Shown here: positions 16,575-32,305 of the stretch, one piece after another
Position numbering within the stretch: position 1 is the stretch's first letter
Layout of the letters: the number at the start of each line of letters is the position of its first letter
NCBI RefSeq assembly: GCF_002863565.1
Contig: NZ_PGUW01000001.1
Span: 186,001-250,000, forward strand
Reading direction: 5' to 3'
DNA from: Bacillus sp. V5-8f
GTDB lineage: Bacteria; Bacillota; Bacilli; Bacillales; DSM-1321
DNA: 64,000 nt
Notes under the pieces: model-generated
Seen by the model: only the letters and a program-made list of their open reading frames with translations
Told to the model about the DNA's origin: nothing
The model's database searches: none
Position numbers and translations under genes: made by a program

Positions 16575-18095
16575 TCACCCTCCTATCCCTAACATAATTG
16601 CATCCAATGTTCCCTTTAATGGTCCGCTTAGTACCGTTGGGTAAATCCCGATCGTTATAATTAAAGCAAGCAGTATCAAAACAGGCGCAAACTCTATTCC
16701 TTTTAACTCAGAAACACCTTCGGTAACCGTACTTTTTGCTTTACCAAAAGTCATACCAAGTACAGCCCGGAGTAAATAAACGGCCGTTAAAATAATTCCA
16801 AGCGCCCCAATCGAGGCAAGAATCGGTTCTTCTTTAAACAACCCCAAAAACGCCATGAATTCACTTATGAAACCGGACATTCCCGGCAGTCCGAGCGAGG
16901 CCATCGCCCCTGCCAGCAAAAACCCTGATGTGATAGGCATGTAGTGGGCCATCCCACCCAGCTGATCGATCATCGACGTTTTCACACGCTCATGCATGAC
17001 ACCAACAAGGAAGAACAGAAGTGCGGAAATCAAACCATGGGATACTACTTGGAAGATGGCTCCCTGCATGCCAGCTTCGTTCAATGCCCCCAGGCCAATT
17101 AAGACAATTCCCATATGGGAGATCGAAGAGTAGGCGAGCACCATTTTAAAATCATTCTGTATCATTGCCAAAAAAGCACCATACAGAAGGTTAATAACAC
17201 CCAAAACCGCTACGAAAAAAGCAATTTCCTTAAACTGTTCGGGAAAAATCCCCATTCCAAATCGGATAAGACCAAAGGCACCGATTTTTAACAGCACACC
17301 TGCATGGAGCATGACTATCGATGGCGGCGCCTGCACATGCACCCGCAGCATCCAGGTATGCAAAGGAAAGATGGGAAGCTTGATCCCAAAAGCAACCAGC
17401 AGGCCAAACAGAAGGGTATACTTCATCGCATCCGAAACCGGTGCAAATAAAGAAACCCCGCCCACCGTCATGATATGCCTTAATGCATCAATATTTGACG
17501 TTCCTGTTCGTGCAAAAAGAACCATAATCACTATCAGGAGTATCGCTGAACCCACTCCATTAAAAAGCAGGAAACTATATGCTGCTTTCTCCTTCTCCAG
17601 AAAACCCCATTTTCCTATCAGGAAGAACATTGGAATTAACGTGATCTCAAAAAATATGAAAAATAAAATAAGATTTTGTGCGGTAAACACCCCGAGCATT
17701 CCAATTTCCAAAAGAAGAAACAGCATGAAATACCCTTTCCACTCCTTCTTGATATGGATGGAGGCAATGGATGCCATGGTTGAAAGAACAGCTGTCAAAA
17801 TGACCATGATAAGCGACAAGCCATCCACGCTAAGTTCATAGTCCACTGCTAACAGATTTGGGTCATACTTCTCGAAGTTCCCAAACCGGAACCAATCTAT
17901 TTTCACTGAAAACCTTGAAAGATCTGCCCCAGTAGCATACTGAACATAAAGATACAGTGAAATCAGCAATGCTGGGATAGTGCCTAAAAAGCCAAGTACC
18001 TTCAAATTCCTTTCATCTGTCTTCGGAACCAGGACCATAAGCAGGATTCCCAACACAGGGGAGAATACCAAGAGTGTCAATATCATTGAGTTCAT
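16575..18095 (-). CDS. nuoM: Complex I subunit M (antiporter-like)
   Basis: Proton-translocating membrane subunit, 506 aa, about 14 helices. Seen: LFFIFFEITLIPMFFLIGKWG, PIFPLHTWMLRVHVQAPPS and LAYSSISHMGIVLIG, the conserved channel motifs. The start overlaps the nuoL stop by 4 bases (ATGA), so the two are translationally coupled. Confidence 0.95.
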   Translation of the reverse strand: MNSMILTLLVFSPVLGILLMVLVPKTDERNLKVLGFLGTIPALLISLYLYVQYATGADLSRFSVKIDWFRFGNFEKYDPNLLAVDYELSVDGLSLIMVILTAVLSTMASIASIHIKKEWKGYFMLFLLLEIGMLGVFTAQNLILFFIFFEITLIPMFFLIGKWGFLEKEKAAYSFLLFNGVGSAILLIVIMVLFARTGTSNIDALRHIMTVGGVSLFAPVSDAMKYTLLFGLLVAFGIKLPIFPLHTWMLRVHVQAPPSIVMLHAGVLLKIGAFGLIRFGMGIFPEQFKEIAFFVAVLGVINLLYGAFLAMIQNDFKMVLAYSSISHMGIVLIGLGALNEAGMQGAIFQVVSHGLISALLFFLVGVMHERVKTSMIDQLGGMAHYMPITSGFLLAGAMASLGLPGMSGFISEFMAFLGLFKEEPILASIGALGIILTAVYLLRAVLGMTFGKAKSTVTEGVSELKGIEFAPVLILLALIITIGIYPTVLSGPLKGTLDAIMLGIGG

Positions 18096-19963
18096 CCAAA
18101 GTACCTCCCGGTTAAGGCAAATAACACCACAAGAACCGCCAGGCCAAAGAAGGCTATGGTCCCATAAAGCTGCGCTTGCCCATTTTGAAGCCTGGATCCA
18201 ATACGGCCTAGGCTTTGGACCGCCCTCGTTATTGCATTCACTAGCCCGCCGACTATGAATCTATCTATATAGGACAGGAAAAGACTAATCCAGCGTGTAA
18301 GCGCCACAAACGAGAACTGGTACGCTTCATCGATATAGTACTTGTTATATAAGGCTGTATACACAACCGAATCTTCCTCACCCAACCAATTCCTCGAGAT
18401 TACCCGTCTTCCATATATAAAATAAGCAAGAAGGATTCCTGCCGCAGAAACAGCCGTCGCAGCTAACATAATCCAGCCGGGGGCTTCTGTATGGGTATGG
18501 ACCAACAAGTTGTTTCCCTCTACCAGCCAATCACCAAGGAATGTGCCAAACCAATACGTATTAACATAGCCACTGATGACCGCGAAAACTCCAAGTACTA
18601 TCATAGGTACCGTCATGGTTGGAGGCGATTCGTGAACCGTTGCTAGACGATTTCTGGATTCCCCTGTAAACACCATGAAAAATAAGCGGAACATATAAAA
18701 AGCAGTGAAAAATGCTGCTATCAAGGCAACCCAGAATAATCCTTGGTTTCCGTGCTGCCAGGCAGCGACTAAGATCTCATCCTTGCTAAAGAACCCCGAA
18801 AACAACGGAACACCCGTAATAGCCAGAGTCCCAATTAAAAACAGCGGACCGGTAACCTTCATTTTCTTCCAAAGGCCGCCCATTTTTTCAATATCTTGAG
18901 TATGTACAGCATGGATGACACTGCCCGCTGCCAAAAACAGCAGTGCCTTGAAAAAGGCGTGTGTCATAAGGTGAAAAACGCCTGCTACATATCCTGCCGA
19001 CCCTAATGCTAGCATCATATAGCCAAGCTGGCTGACCGTAGAGTAAGCGAGAACCCGTTTAATATCCCTTTGAACCAGACCGATAGTTGCTGCAAAAATT
19101 GCCGTAAAACCCCCCGTAACCGCTACTATGGCCAGTGCTGTCTCACTTGCCGTAAACAACGGAAACATTGCTGCTACCAAATACACACCCGCCGCTACCA
19201 TGGTTGCAGCATGGATTAACGCAGATACTGGGGTTGGCCCTTCCATCGCATCAGGTAGCCAGGTATGTAGAGGGAATTGCCCTGATTTCCCGATGGCACC
19301 GATAAAAATAAGAATCGCAGTCAACGTAATCATTTCTGCAGGTATCGCCCCCGCCTCTACCGCCTGAAAAATTTCGTCATATTCAAAGCTGCCAACCTGC
19401 CAGAATAAAAGAATCATACCGACCAAGAGGCCGACATCCCCAATTCTCGTCAAAATGAAAGCCTTTTTGGCTGCTCTTTTTGCCTCATCCTTATAAAAAT
19501 AAAACCCTATCAGCAAGAAGGACCCCAATCCGACGAGTTCCCAGAAAAAATACAGCTGCAGCAAATTAGGAGCCATCACAAGCCCTAGCATGGCGAAAGT
19601 AAAGAATCCAAGGTATGCGTAAAACATCGAAAACCGGGCGTTGCCCTTCATATACCCTTTTGAGTACATATGAACTAAAAAACTTACAACCGATACGATC
19701 ACTAACATTAACGCATTCAATTGATTAATCTCAATTCCCGCCGTAATTTGCACCTCCCCTATAGCCAGCCAGCCGGCCTCGGCTTTATAAGTAGGAGATT
19801 GCAACCGGTCAATGAGAGTAAGTACAGACCATACGAAAGATGCAAATGTAAAAATTATGCCGACAAATGAACTGCCCGCTTCTTTTAAACGGCTGCCGAA
19901 TAGAAGAAGGATCAAGCATGAAACAAGCGGGAAAAGCGGTATAAGCCACGCACTCTCCATCAT
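18092..19963 (-). CDS. nuoL: Complex I subunit L (antiporter-like)
   Basis: Distal membrane-arm proton pump subunit, 623 aa. Seen: FFWELVGLGSFLLIGFYFYKDEAKRAA, FPLHTWLPDAMEGPTPVSAL in the conserved channel region, LAYSTVSQLGYMMLALG, and the long C-terminal extension that forms the lateral helix. Two ATG codons in a row; the first is used. About 50 bases separate it from nuoK, and that gap carries a short end-like piece of a Bacillaceae intergenic repeat (minus strand GCGCTTTTCTTA). Confidence 0.95.
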   Translation of the reverse strand: MMESAWLIPLFPLVSCLILLLFGSRLKEAGSSFVGIIFTFASFVWSVLTLIDRLQSPTYKAEAGWLAIGEVQITAGIEINQLNALMLVIVSVVSFLVHMYSKGYMKGNARFSMFYAYLGFFTFAMLGLVMAPNLLQLYFFWELVGLGSFLLIGFYFYKDEAKRAAKKAFILTRIGDVGLLVGMILLFWQVGSFEYDEIFQAVEAGAIPAEMITLTAILIFIGAIGKSGQFPLHTWLPDAMEGPTPVSALIHAATMVAAGVYLVAAMFPLFTASETALAIVAVTGGFTAIFAATIGLVQRDIKRVLAYSTVSQLGYMMLALGSAGYVAGVFHLMTHAFFKALLFLAAGSVIHAVHTQDIEKMGGLWKKMKVTGPLFLIGTLAITGVPLFSGFFSKDEILVAAWQHGNQGLFWVALIAAFFTAFYMFRLFFMVFTGESRNRLATVHESPPTMTVPMIVLGVFAVISGYVNTYWFGTFLGDWLVEGNNLLVHTHTEAPGWIMLAATAVSAAGILLAYFIYGRRVISRNWLGEEDSVVYTALYNKYYIDEAYQFSFVALTRWISLFLSYIDRFIVGGLVNAITRAVQSLGRIGSRLQNGQAQLYGTIAFFGLAVLVVLFALTGRYFG

Positions 19964-20013
19964 CCTATCAATTCCCTTCTTAAGAAAAGCGCATACGCCT
20001 TTTCTCTCTAAAA

Positions 20014-20328
20014 CTAGTGTTTCATCGTATCCATTTCATCAATATTAACTGTTTTGCGATTGCGGTACAACGACATCAAGATAGCCAGGCCGACCGCCAC
20101 TTCTGCAGCCGCTACCGTTATGCTAAACAACGAAAAGATCTGTCCCGTAATTGACGGAGTGATCCCATATTTACTGAAAGCCACTAAATTGATATTCACG
20201 GAGTTTAGCATTAACTCGATGGAAATCAATACAATGACGGTATTTTTCTTGGTCAATGCACCGTATAGCCCAATGCAAAATAAGACGAGTGCAAGCACCA
20301 AATAAGCTGATAAAGGGACTGAAGTCAC
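20014..20328 (-). CDS. nuoK: Complex I subunit K
   Basis: Small membrane subunit of complex I, 104 aa, three helices. Seen: conserved glutamates in [13 protein letters not shown] (TM2) and [17 protein letters not shown] (TM3), both needed for proton transfer in the E. coli enzyme. Overlaps the nuoJ stop by 4 bases. Confidence 0.95.
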   Translation of the reverse strand: MTSVPLSAYLVLALVLFCIGLYGALTKKNTVIVLISIELMLNSVNINLVAFSKYGITPSITGQIFSLFSITVAAAEVAVGLAILMSLYRNRKTVNIDEMDTMKH

Positions 20329-20846
20329 GGCCTGTCACCTTCCTTTTCATCATCCTTCTTTGCCAATATAATGGCTCCCACAAGGGCGACTAGCAAGATA
20401 ACAGAGGTAATTTCAAATGGAATGATATGTTTCGAGTATAGCTCGACTCCGATTTGCTCGGTATTTGATTCATGGAGGGTTGTCGGTTTTGCGGGTATGT
20501 TGAGATTATAGATTCCGAGGTAAACCGCTAACCCGAAACCAGTAATGCCGAGAAGCAAAATGAATTTTCTCCAAAAGCTTACTTTTTGTTCTTGTTTATC
20601 ATCATGCCTTGTAAGCATGATTCCAAACAGCATGATAATAGTAACGGCTCCTGAATAAATCAGGATTTGGACAAAAGCCACAAATTCAGCTGAAAGCAGC
20701 ACATAAATACCTGCAATGCTCATAAACGAGAAGACTAAAGCAACCAGCATGTGCACTACTTTTGTAAAGTTCAATAAAAGAACACCGCCGATAATGGCCA
20801 CAAGGGAAAGAGAAATGAATGCTAAAAATTCGCCTGAAAGGCTCAT
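20325..20846 (-). CDS. nuoJ: Complex I subunit J
   Basis: Membrane subunit, 173 aa, five helices, with the pi-bulge helix region [24 protein letters not shown] that is the family signature. Overlaps nuoI by 4 bases upstream and nuoK by 4 downstream. The charged tail [11 protein letters not shown] is cytoplasmic. Confidence 0.94.
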   Translation of the reverse strand: MSLSGEFLAFISLSLVAIIGGVLLLNFTKVVHMLVALVFSFMSIAGIYVLLSAEFVAFVQILIYSGAVTIIMLFGIMLTRHDDKQEQKVSFWRKFILLLGITGFGLAVYLGIYNLNIPAKPTTLHESNTEQIGVELYSKHIIPFEITSVILLVALVGAIILAKKDDEKEGDRP

Positions 20847-21262
20847 GCTTTATTCTCCTTCCGAATATTTTCATCGTTTTCGTCAAGCCAGACAAGGTCT
20901 TTAAAAAGCTCATCTCGGCTATATTCCGCCAGTTCAAAATTATTAGTCATGACAATGGCTTCGGTCGGGCAGACCTCCGTGCAAAGGTCACATAAAATAC
21001 AAATCTCAAAATTAATATCATACGTATCAATAATTTTCCCTTTCTTCGCCGGATCCGGATGCTTTTTCCCTGTTAACTGAATACAGTCCGTGGGGCAAAT
21101 ATTCACACATTGGTTGCAGACGATGCATTTCTCAGGATAAAACTTCTGTATCCCGCGAAACCGGTCGGGTAGCGGTAGCGGCTTTTTAGGATAATCATAG
21201 GTTACTTTTTTTCGGGTCAGGTTTTTCATTGTATACCCCAACCCTTTCATTAAACCGAACAT
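20843..21262 (-). CDS. nuoI: Complex I subunit I (2 x 4Fe-4S)
   Basis: Carries clusters N6a and N6b in the electron path to NuoB. 139 aa. Seen: two cluster motifs, CIVCNQCVNICPTDC and CILCDLCTEVCPTEA. An amphipathic N-terminal helix anchors it to the membrane. A gap of about 100 bases separates it from nuoH without an obvious terminator. Confidence 0.95.
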   Translation of the reverse strand: MFGLMKGLGYTMKNLTRKKVTYDYPKKPLPLPDRFRGIQKFYPEKCIVCNQCVNICPTDCIQLTGKKHPDPAKKGKIIDTYDINFEICILCDLCTEVCPTEAIVMTNNFELAEYSRDELFKDLVWLDENDENIRKENKA

Positions 21263-21364
21263 GCTCTCACCCCTTGTTTACTGGATGCCACTGGCGCATA
21301 AGCGTGTGTGATTAAATAAACTTGATCCATTTTTCCTCACGATTCCCTTGCTCAACCTTCCATA

Positions 21365-22372
21365 TTAAAGTAGACTGAATAACTCTTTCAACAAGGCGGT
21401 CACAAATATATTGGCAAGTGCCACCGGCAGTAGGACCTTCCAGCCAAACTCCATTAGCTGGTCAGCCCGAAGACGCGGAAAGGTAACACGTATCCAGATT
21501 AAAAAATAGATGACAAGGCTAAACTTCAGGGAGAACCAGACGGCAGCCGGGATAAAGCCTAAAAACGGCAGTGGATGCCAGCCTCCTAAAAATAATATGG
21601 TAGTCAACGCTGCCATAGCAAACATATATACATACTCCGAAAGCATAAACATCGCCCAGCGAAAACCCGAATATTCGACATGGTAACCTGCGACGAGTTC
21701 AGACTCAGCCTCGGGAAGGTCAAAAGGAACCCTGTTCAACTCAGCAACCGAAGCAATCATAAACACAATAAATGCAACTGGCTGAAGGACGATAAACCAC
21801 ATATCCTCTTGAGCAGCCACAATCTCATTTAAATTCAGGCTTCCCGTAAGTAAAACGATCCCAACCACCGACATGACCAAAGGAATTTCATAAGAGATCA
21901 TTTGAGCGGCTGCACGCATCCCTCCAAGAAGGGCATATTTGTTATTTGATGCCCATCCGGCTGTGACAACTCCCACCGTTGTGATGCCAGAAACAGCAAT
22001 ATAATAGAGAAGGCCCACCCCGATATCAGCGAACTGGAGCTTGTCAGTGAATGGCATCGTAGCAAGGACCATGAATGAGGGCGCAAAGGCAATGACAGGT
22101 GCAATAATATAAAGAGGCCGGTCCGCCGCTTTCGGGATTGTATCCTCCTTGATCAACAGTTTCAGTACATCTGCCACAGTTTGTAAAAGGCCCCATCTGC
22201 CCCCCACCTGATTTGGGCCGATTCTCATTTGCATGAAGGCCATAACCTTCCGTTCAGAAAGAATGCCAAAGGTAACAAAGCCAAGAACAACAAAAAGCAA
22301 GATGACGGCAAGCAGAAAAAAAATCGCAAAATGTAAAAGACCTGGTGAGGAACGCAGCAATTCTTCTATCAT
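21365..22372 (-). CDS. nuoH: Complex I subunit H
   Basis: Membrane subunit that forms part of the quinone channel, 335 aa, eight helices. Seen: AFMQMRIGPNQVGGRWGLLQ, KLLIKEDTIPKAADRPL, and ELNRVPFDLPEAESELVAGYHVEYSG (in part), the conserved loops facing NuoD and NuoB. Start overlaps the nuoD stop by one base (TGATG). Confidence 0.96.
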   Translation of the reverse strand: MIEELLRSSPGLLHFAIFFLLAVILLFVVLGFVTFGILSERKVMAFMQMRIGPNQVGGRWGLLQTVADVLKLLIKEDTIPKAADRPLYIIAPVIAFAPSFMVLATMPFTDKLQFADIGVGLLYYIAVSGITTVGVVTAGWASNNKYALLGGMRAAAQMISYEIPLVMSVVGIVLLTGSLNLNEIVAAQEDMWFIVLQPVAFIVFMIASVAELNRVPFDLPEAESELVAGYHVEYSGFRWAMFMLSEYVYMFAMAALTTILFLGGWHPLPFLGFIPAAVWFSLKFSLVIYFLIWIRVTFPRLRADQLMEFGWKVLLPVALANIFVTALLKELFSLL

Positions 22373-23472
22373 CAGCCGTCAACCTCCCCTAGTACAATAT
22401 CGATTGCCCCTAGAATCGTTATTAAGTTGGCCATATTTTCTCCTTTTAACAGCTTGGGAAGGATTTGTAAATTATAGAAAGATGGCCTTCTGAATTTTAA
22501 TCGATATGGTTCCTTTTTCCCGTCACTCGCGATATAACAACCTATTTCACCGCGAGGCGATTCAATCCTTACAAAGCCCTCTCCTTTTGGAGCTTTTATA
22601 ATTTTTGGAACCTTTGCAAGGACAGCTCCCTCCTTGGGAAACTGCTGCACTGCTTGTTCGAGAATTTTTAATGATTCTAAAATCTCTTCCATACGGCAAT
22701 GATAACGTGACCAAGCATCTCCATCCTCCCTGACTGGAACTTCGAAATCGAAACGATCGTAAATCGAGTAAGGTTCATCTTTTCGCAAGTCCCAGTTAAC
22801 GCCTGTACACCTGAGGTTGGCACCGCTTAATGAAAAGTTAATTGCATCTTCTTTTGTATAAACACCGATTCCTTTAACGCGGTTCATAAAGATTTCATTT
22901 CCTGTAACAAGCTGGTGGTAGCCTTTCAACTGCTCCCTCATATAAGGGACAAAGTCACGGACTTTTTCAATCCAGCCTTCTGGAGCATCCCACTTTACGC
23001 CGCCAACGCGCATGTAATTGAAGGTAAGCCTGGCACCAGACAGCTCAGTTAGCAAATTAATAATCATTTCCCTTTCCCTAAAAGCGTAAAGGAATGGACT
23101 AGTTGCACCAATATCAAGTAAATAGGTCCCCCACCAAACTAAATGAGAAGCAATACGTCCCAGTTCCATGACAATGACCCTCAGATATTCCGCACGGTCA
23201 GGAACCTCAATCCCCATCATCGTTTCTACAGCATGGCATAAGACATAATTATTTGTCATCGCGGCTAGGTAATCCATTCTGTCTGTATACGGAATGATTT
23301 GTGTATACTGCAGGTTTTCAGCCAATTTTTCCGTTCCCCTGTGCAGATAGCCGATAACCGGTGTGGCTTCCCTGATGATCTCTCCATCAATTTTAATGAC
23401 AAGCCTGAAAACTCCATGGGTACTCGGGTGCTGCGGACCGACATTCAATAGCATTTCTTCCGTTCGAATCAT
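22372..23472 (-). CDS. nuoD: Complex I subunit D (49 kDa)
   Basis: Quinone-binding subunit of the hydrophilic arm, 366 aa. Seen: LNVGPQHPSTHGVFRLV near the N-terminus with the quinone-site His, GYLHRGTEKL, and C-terminal NLITILGAIDIVLGEVDG. It is separate from NuoC, not fused to it as in E. coli. Starts 4 bases after the nuoC stop. Confidence 0.96.
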   Translation of the reverse strand: MIRTEEMLLNVGPQHPSTHGVFRLVIKIDGEIIREATPVIGYLHRGTEKLAENLQYTQIIPYTDRMDYLAAMTNNYVLCHAVETMMGIEVPDRAEYLRVIVMELGRIASHLVWWGTYLLDIGATSPFLYAFREREMIINLLTELSGARLTFNYMRVGGVKWDAPEGWIEKVRDFVPYMREQLKGYHQLVTGNEIFMNRVKGIGVYTKEDAINFSLSGANLRCTGVNWDLRKDEPYSIYDRFDFEVPVREDGDAWSRYHCRMEEILESLKILEQAVQQFPKEGAVLAKVPKIIKAPKGEGFVRIESPRGEIGCYIASDGKKEPYRLKFRRPSFYNLQILPKLLKGENMANLITILGAIDIVLGEVDG

Positions 23473-23475
23473 AGA

Positions 23476-24513
23476 TTACACCTCCACATCGTACGGTTCA
23501 TAATCCTTTCGAAGCGGATGCCCAATCCACTCTTCTCCTAACAAAATCCTTTTTAAGTCAGGATGGCCGAGGAATTTAATTCCAAGAAGGTCATACGCCT
23601 CGCATTCCGGCCAATTGGCTCCTTCCCACAAAGGAACGAGAGACGGAATTTCCGGATCATCCCTATTGATCTTCACCTTTAAGGCAACCGATTGCCGATT
23701 TGTAAACGAATATAAATGGACATAAATTTCCATGTGTGTTTCAAAATCACTGCCATGCAGTTCGGAAAGATAATGAAAGCTAAGCTGCTCGTTACGTTTC
23801 AATAACTCCGCTACTTTTCTGTATGTATCCTGCTTTGCGACAAGGGTGGGAACATCTTTTGAAAGTTTATTAATATATGAATCTTCGAGGACATCTTTAC
23901 CCAAATGGCTGTCTATCACTTTTACATATTTATCGAGGAAATGCTGATTAGGCGATGGGATAGCTTCAGTTGTGAGTTCTTCTTCCACTTTGGATGCGGA
24001 GGCAACTTTTGCCCGGGCGGCGGCTGCGGCTTTTGCTTTTGCCGCAGCAATGGCCTTAGCTTTTGCCTTTTCGGGATCCTCTGCATCTAAATTCCCTTTA
24101 ATCTTTGCCAAGGCGGCAGTTTTTGCTTTTGCAGCTGCTATTGCTTTTTTCTTTTCAAGGTCTTCTCCGCCTGCTGGCTGAGAACTAGTTGCTGCTTTTT
24201 GCTCTGTCGCTTGTTTCCTGGCGAGCGCAGCGGCTTTGGCTGCTGCGGCGGCTGCCTTTTTCTTTGCCAAATCCTCTTTCTCTGCCGGTTCCGAATCAAC
24301 CTCCGAACCTCGTTCCTTCGCTTGCTTTTTGGCGAGCGCGGCCGCTTTGGCTGCTGCGGCGGCTGCCTTTTTCTTTGCCAGATCCTCTTTCTCTGCCGGT
24401 TCCGAATCAACCTCCGAGCCTTGTTCCTTCGCTAGTTTCCTAGCCAGCGCGGCGGCTTTGGCTTTAGCTGCTGCTGCTTTTTTTAATTCTTCCAGGCTTT
24501 TTTCACCGTCCAT
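23476..24513 (-). CDS. nuoC: Complex I subunit C (30 kDa) with long Ala/Lys repeat extension
   Basis: Hydrophilic-arm subunit. Only the last ~155 residues are the normal 30 kDa domain (LSFHYLSELHG ... WPECEAYDLLGIKFLGHPDL ... HPLRKDYEP). The first ~190 residues are almost pure Ala/Lys with acidic linkers, built of a 37-residue unit: copies at residues 22-58, 59-95 and a diverged one at 96-132 (DNA 24450-24118, 111-base period). The extension should form long charged helices. Similar extensions are known to me from other Bacillus NuoC, but the role is unknown. Ends 4 bases before nuoD. Confidence 0.93.
   Translation of the reverse strand: MDGEKSLEELKKAAAAKAKAAALARKLAKEQGSEVDSEPAEKEDLAKKKAAAAAAKAAALAKKQAKERGSEVDSEPAEKEDLAKKKAAAAAAKAAALARKQATEQKAATSSQPAGGEDLEKKKAIAAAKAKTAALAKIKGNLDAEDPEKAKAKAIAAAKAKAAAAARAKVASASKVEEELTTEAIPSPNQHFLDKYVKVIDSHLGKDVLEDSYINKLSKDVPTLVAKQDTYRKVAELLKRNEQLSFHYLSELHGSDFETHMEIYVHLYSFTNRQSVALKVKINRDDPEIPSLVPLWEGANWPECEAYDLLGIKFLGHPDLKRILLGEEWIGHPLRKDYEPYDVEV
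24118..24450 (-). repeat. 111-bp tandem repeats inside nuoC
   Basis: Three in-frame units of 111 bases: 24450-24340, 24339-24229 and a degenerate 24228-24118. The first two encode nearly the same peptide (shared stretch GSEVDSEPAEKEDLAKKKAA) and are nearly identical in DNA, which points to recent duplication or to gene conversion; the third has diverged. Confidence 0.85.
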
Positions 24514-24515
24514 AT

Positions 24516-25028
24516 CTACATCACCTTCTTCCCGGTTTTTGCTTCATGGCGGATTTTCTCCCTCAATTTATTAATTCCATAAATAAGGGCGGCCGGGTTT
24601 GGCGGGCAACCGGGTATGTAAACATCAACTGGAACAATTTGGTCCACCCCTTTTACGACCGAATAGGATTTAATATATGGTCCTCCGGCAGTTGCACATG
24701 AGCCCATGGCAATCACCCATTTGGGTTCAGGCATTTGATCATACAATCGCCTTAGAATAGGCGCCATTTTTTTTGTCACTGTACCGGAAACGATCATGAC
24801 ATCCGATTGCCTAGGAGAAGTCCTGAAAAATGAACCGAAACGGTCTAAATCGTAATGCGAAGAACCTACTCCCATCATTTCAATTGCACAACAAGCAAGT
24901 CCGAATGTCATCGGCCATAAAGAATTGCTCCTGGCCCATCCCTTTATCTGCTCGAGAGTTGATAGAAAAACACTCCGGCGCAGCTCTTCCATTTCCGATA
25001 ATGAAACTCCGTCTAATGTTAAGTCCAT
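24516..25028 (-). CDS. nuoB: Complex I subunit B
   Basis: Holds cluster N2, the last iron-sulfur cluster before quinone. 170 aa. Seen: the adjacent Cys pair in [11 protein letters not shown], Cys in [12 protein letters not shown] and in IPGCPPNP, the four ligands. I use ATG 25028, 5 bases after AGAAGGTG; the ATG seven codons upstream lacks a site. It ends inside the operon 3 bases before nuoC and its start region overlaps the nuoA stop. Confidence 0.95.
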   Translation of the reverse strand: MDLTLDGVSLSEMEELRRSVFLSTLEQIKGWARSNSLWPMTFGLACCAIEMMGVGSSHYDLDRFGSFFRTSPRQSDVMIVSGTVTKKMAPILRRLYDQMPEPKWVIAMGSCATAGGPYIKSYSVVKGVDQIVPVDVYIPGCPPNPAALIYGINKLREKIRHEAKTGKKVM

Positions 25029-25393
25029 TTTAACACCTTCTTCCTCCATGCATAGACCAACCCAATCAGTAACAAGAATACAAATATCAACATCTCAATC
25101 AATGCAAAAATCCCAAGCTTTTCATAAGCTACTGCCCATGGATACAAGAAAACCGTTTCTACATCAAAGATGACAAACATCAGCCCAAAAATATAGTAGT
25201 GTACATTAAACTGAACCCTTGAATCATGAAACGGATCAATACCGCTTTCATAAGTGGTGTATTTTTCCTCACCTGGCTTGTATGGACGAAGCAGCTTGCC
25301 AATTAAAAGAGCTACTATCGGCAAAAGTATACCTAAACAGAGAAACACAAATACTATCAGATAATTATTCTTATAAATATGCAAATCTTCCAT
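25019..25393 (-). CDS. nuoA: Complex I subunit A
   Basis: First gene of the nuo operon; small membrane subunit, 124 aa, three helices. Seen: [21 protein letters not shown] and [15 protein letters not shown], the conserved loop near the quinone site. ATG 25393 lies 6 bases after GGGAGG; the longer frame starts 20 codons upstream and is not conserved sequence. Confidence 0.95.
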   Translation of the reverse strand: MEDLHIYKNNYLIVFVFLCLGILLPIVALLIGKLLRPYKPGEEKYTTYESGIDPFHDSRVQFNVHYYIFGLMFVIFDVETVFLYPWAVAYEKLGIFALIEMLIFVFLLLIGLVYAWRKKVLKWT

Positions 25394-25492
25394 GTACAAC
25401 CTCCCTGCCTGGTTTTTGAGATCCTGATTTGCTTTTCTTCTTTGGGGGCACAAACATATCTTTTGGTAATATATAGGCGTGTAAACGTATAC

Positions 25493-25501
25493 ATTATAAC
25501 A
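25493..25501 (-). promoter_or_regulatory. Extended -10 promoter of the nuo operon
   Basis: On the minus strand TGTTATAAT, a perfect TATAAT (25493-25498) with the extended TGN, about 100 bases before nuoA. The -35 region is poor, which the extended -10 can offset. Confidence 0.5.
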
Positions 25502-25640
25502 TTGTGCCAGAATAAAAGGTAGGGATTCTTAGGGTGTTCAACCTTTCTTAACATTAGATAATATGTAAAGATAACCAGAATATTTCTCTTATAGCTGAGA
25601 AATACCAAATTAGTCCTAAACGAACAATAACCAAAACAGC

Positions 25641-25677
25641 AAAAAAAGCACTACCCATAAGATGGATAGTGCTTTTT
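25641..25677 (-). terminator. Terminator of the atp operon
   Basis: AAAAAGCACTA / TAGTGCTTTTT stem with a short loop, T runs on both sides, directly after the atpC stop. It separates atp from nuo. Confidence 0.85.
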
Positions 25678-25678
25678 A

Positions 25679-26104
<426 letters not shown>

Positions 26105-26107
26105 TTA

Positions 26108-27526
<1,419 letters not shown>

Positions 27527-27607
27527 TTATAAAAAGGTCTATAAAAAGGCTTGGGGAAGCGGTTAAGTCCTGGCTCCCCGGCAACCAATAAGTTTATCAC
27601 TCTATAT

Positions 27608-28465
<858 letters not shown>

Positions 28466-28501
28466 TCATTCTCACCACCCTTTTTGCAAATTTTAGACCG
28501 G

Positions 28502-30025
<1,524 letters not shown>

Positions 30026-30035
30026 CTAAAGAATG

Positions 30036-31141
<1,106 letters not shown>

Positions 31142-31220
31142 TCATTTTCAAATTGGCAAATGAAAAGGGATTTCTATTGTTTAAAATGCGCATAAATATC
31201 CTGATTACTGAACATAAAGG

Positions 31221-31256
31221 AATGGCGAAGGTTCTCTTCGAAGCAACTTCGCCATT
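31221..31256 (-). repeat. Intercistronic hairpin between atpE and atpF
   Basis: Perfect 10-base inverted repeat AATGGCGAAG (31221-31230) / CTTCGCCATT (31247-31256), starting 21 bases past the atpE stop. No T run follows on the minus strand, so it looks like an mRNA stabiliser or attenuating structure rather than a full terminator. Confidence 0.65.
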
Positions 31257-31277
31257 ACCTGGGTATCCTACTTATCC

Positions 31278-31544
<267 letters not shown>

Positions 31545-31567
31545 TCAATAATGAACAAATTTTATAA

Positions 31568-32305
<738 letters not shown>

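Noticed and set aside
24189-24574. Long + strand frames opposite nuoC (up to 112 codons)
   Set aside because: They come from the GC-rich Ala/Lys repeat read backwards and are themselves repetitive, without ribosome binding sites.
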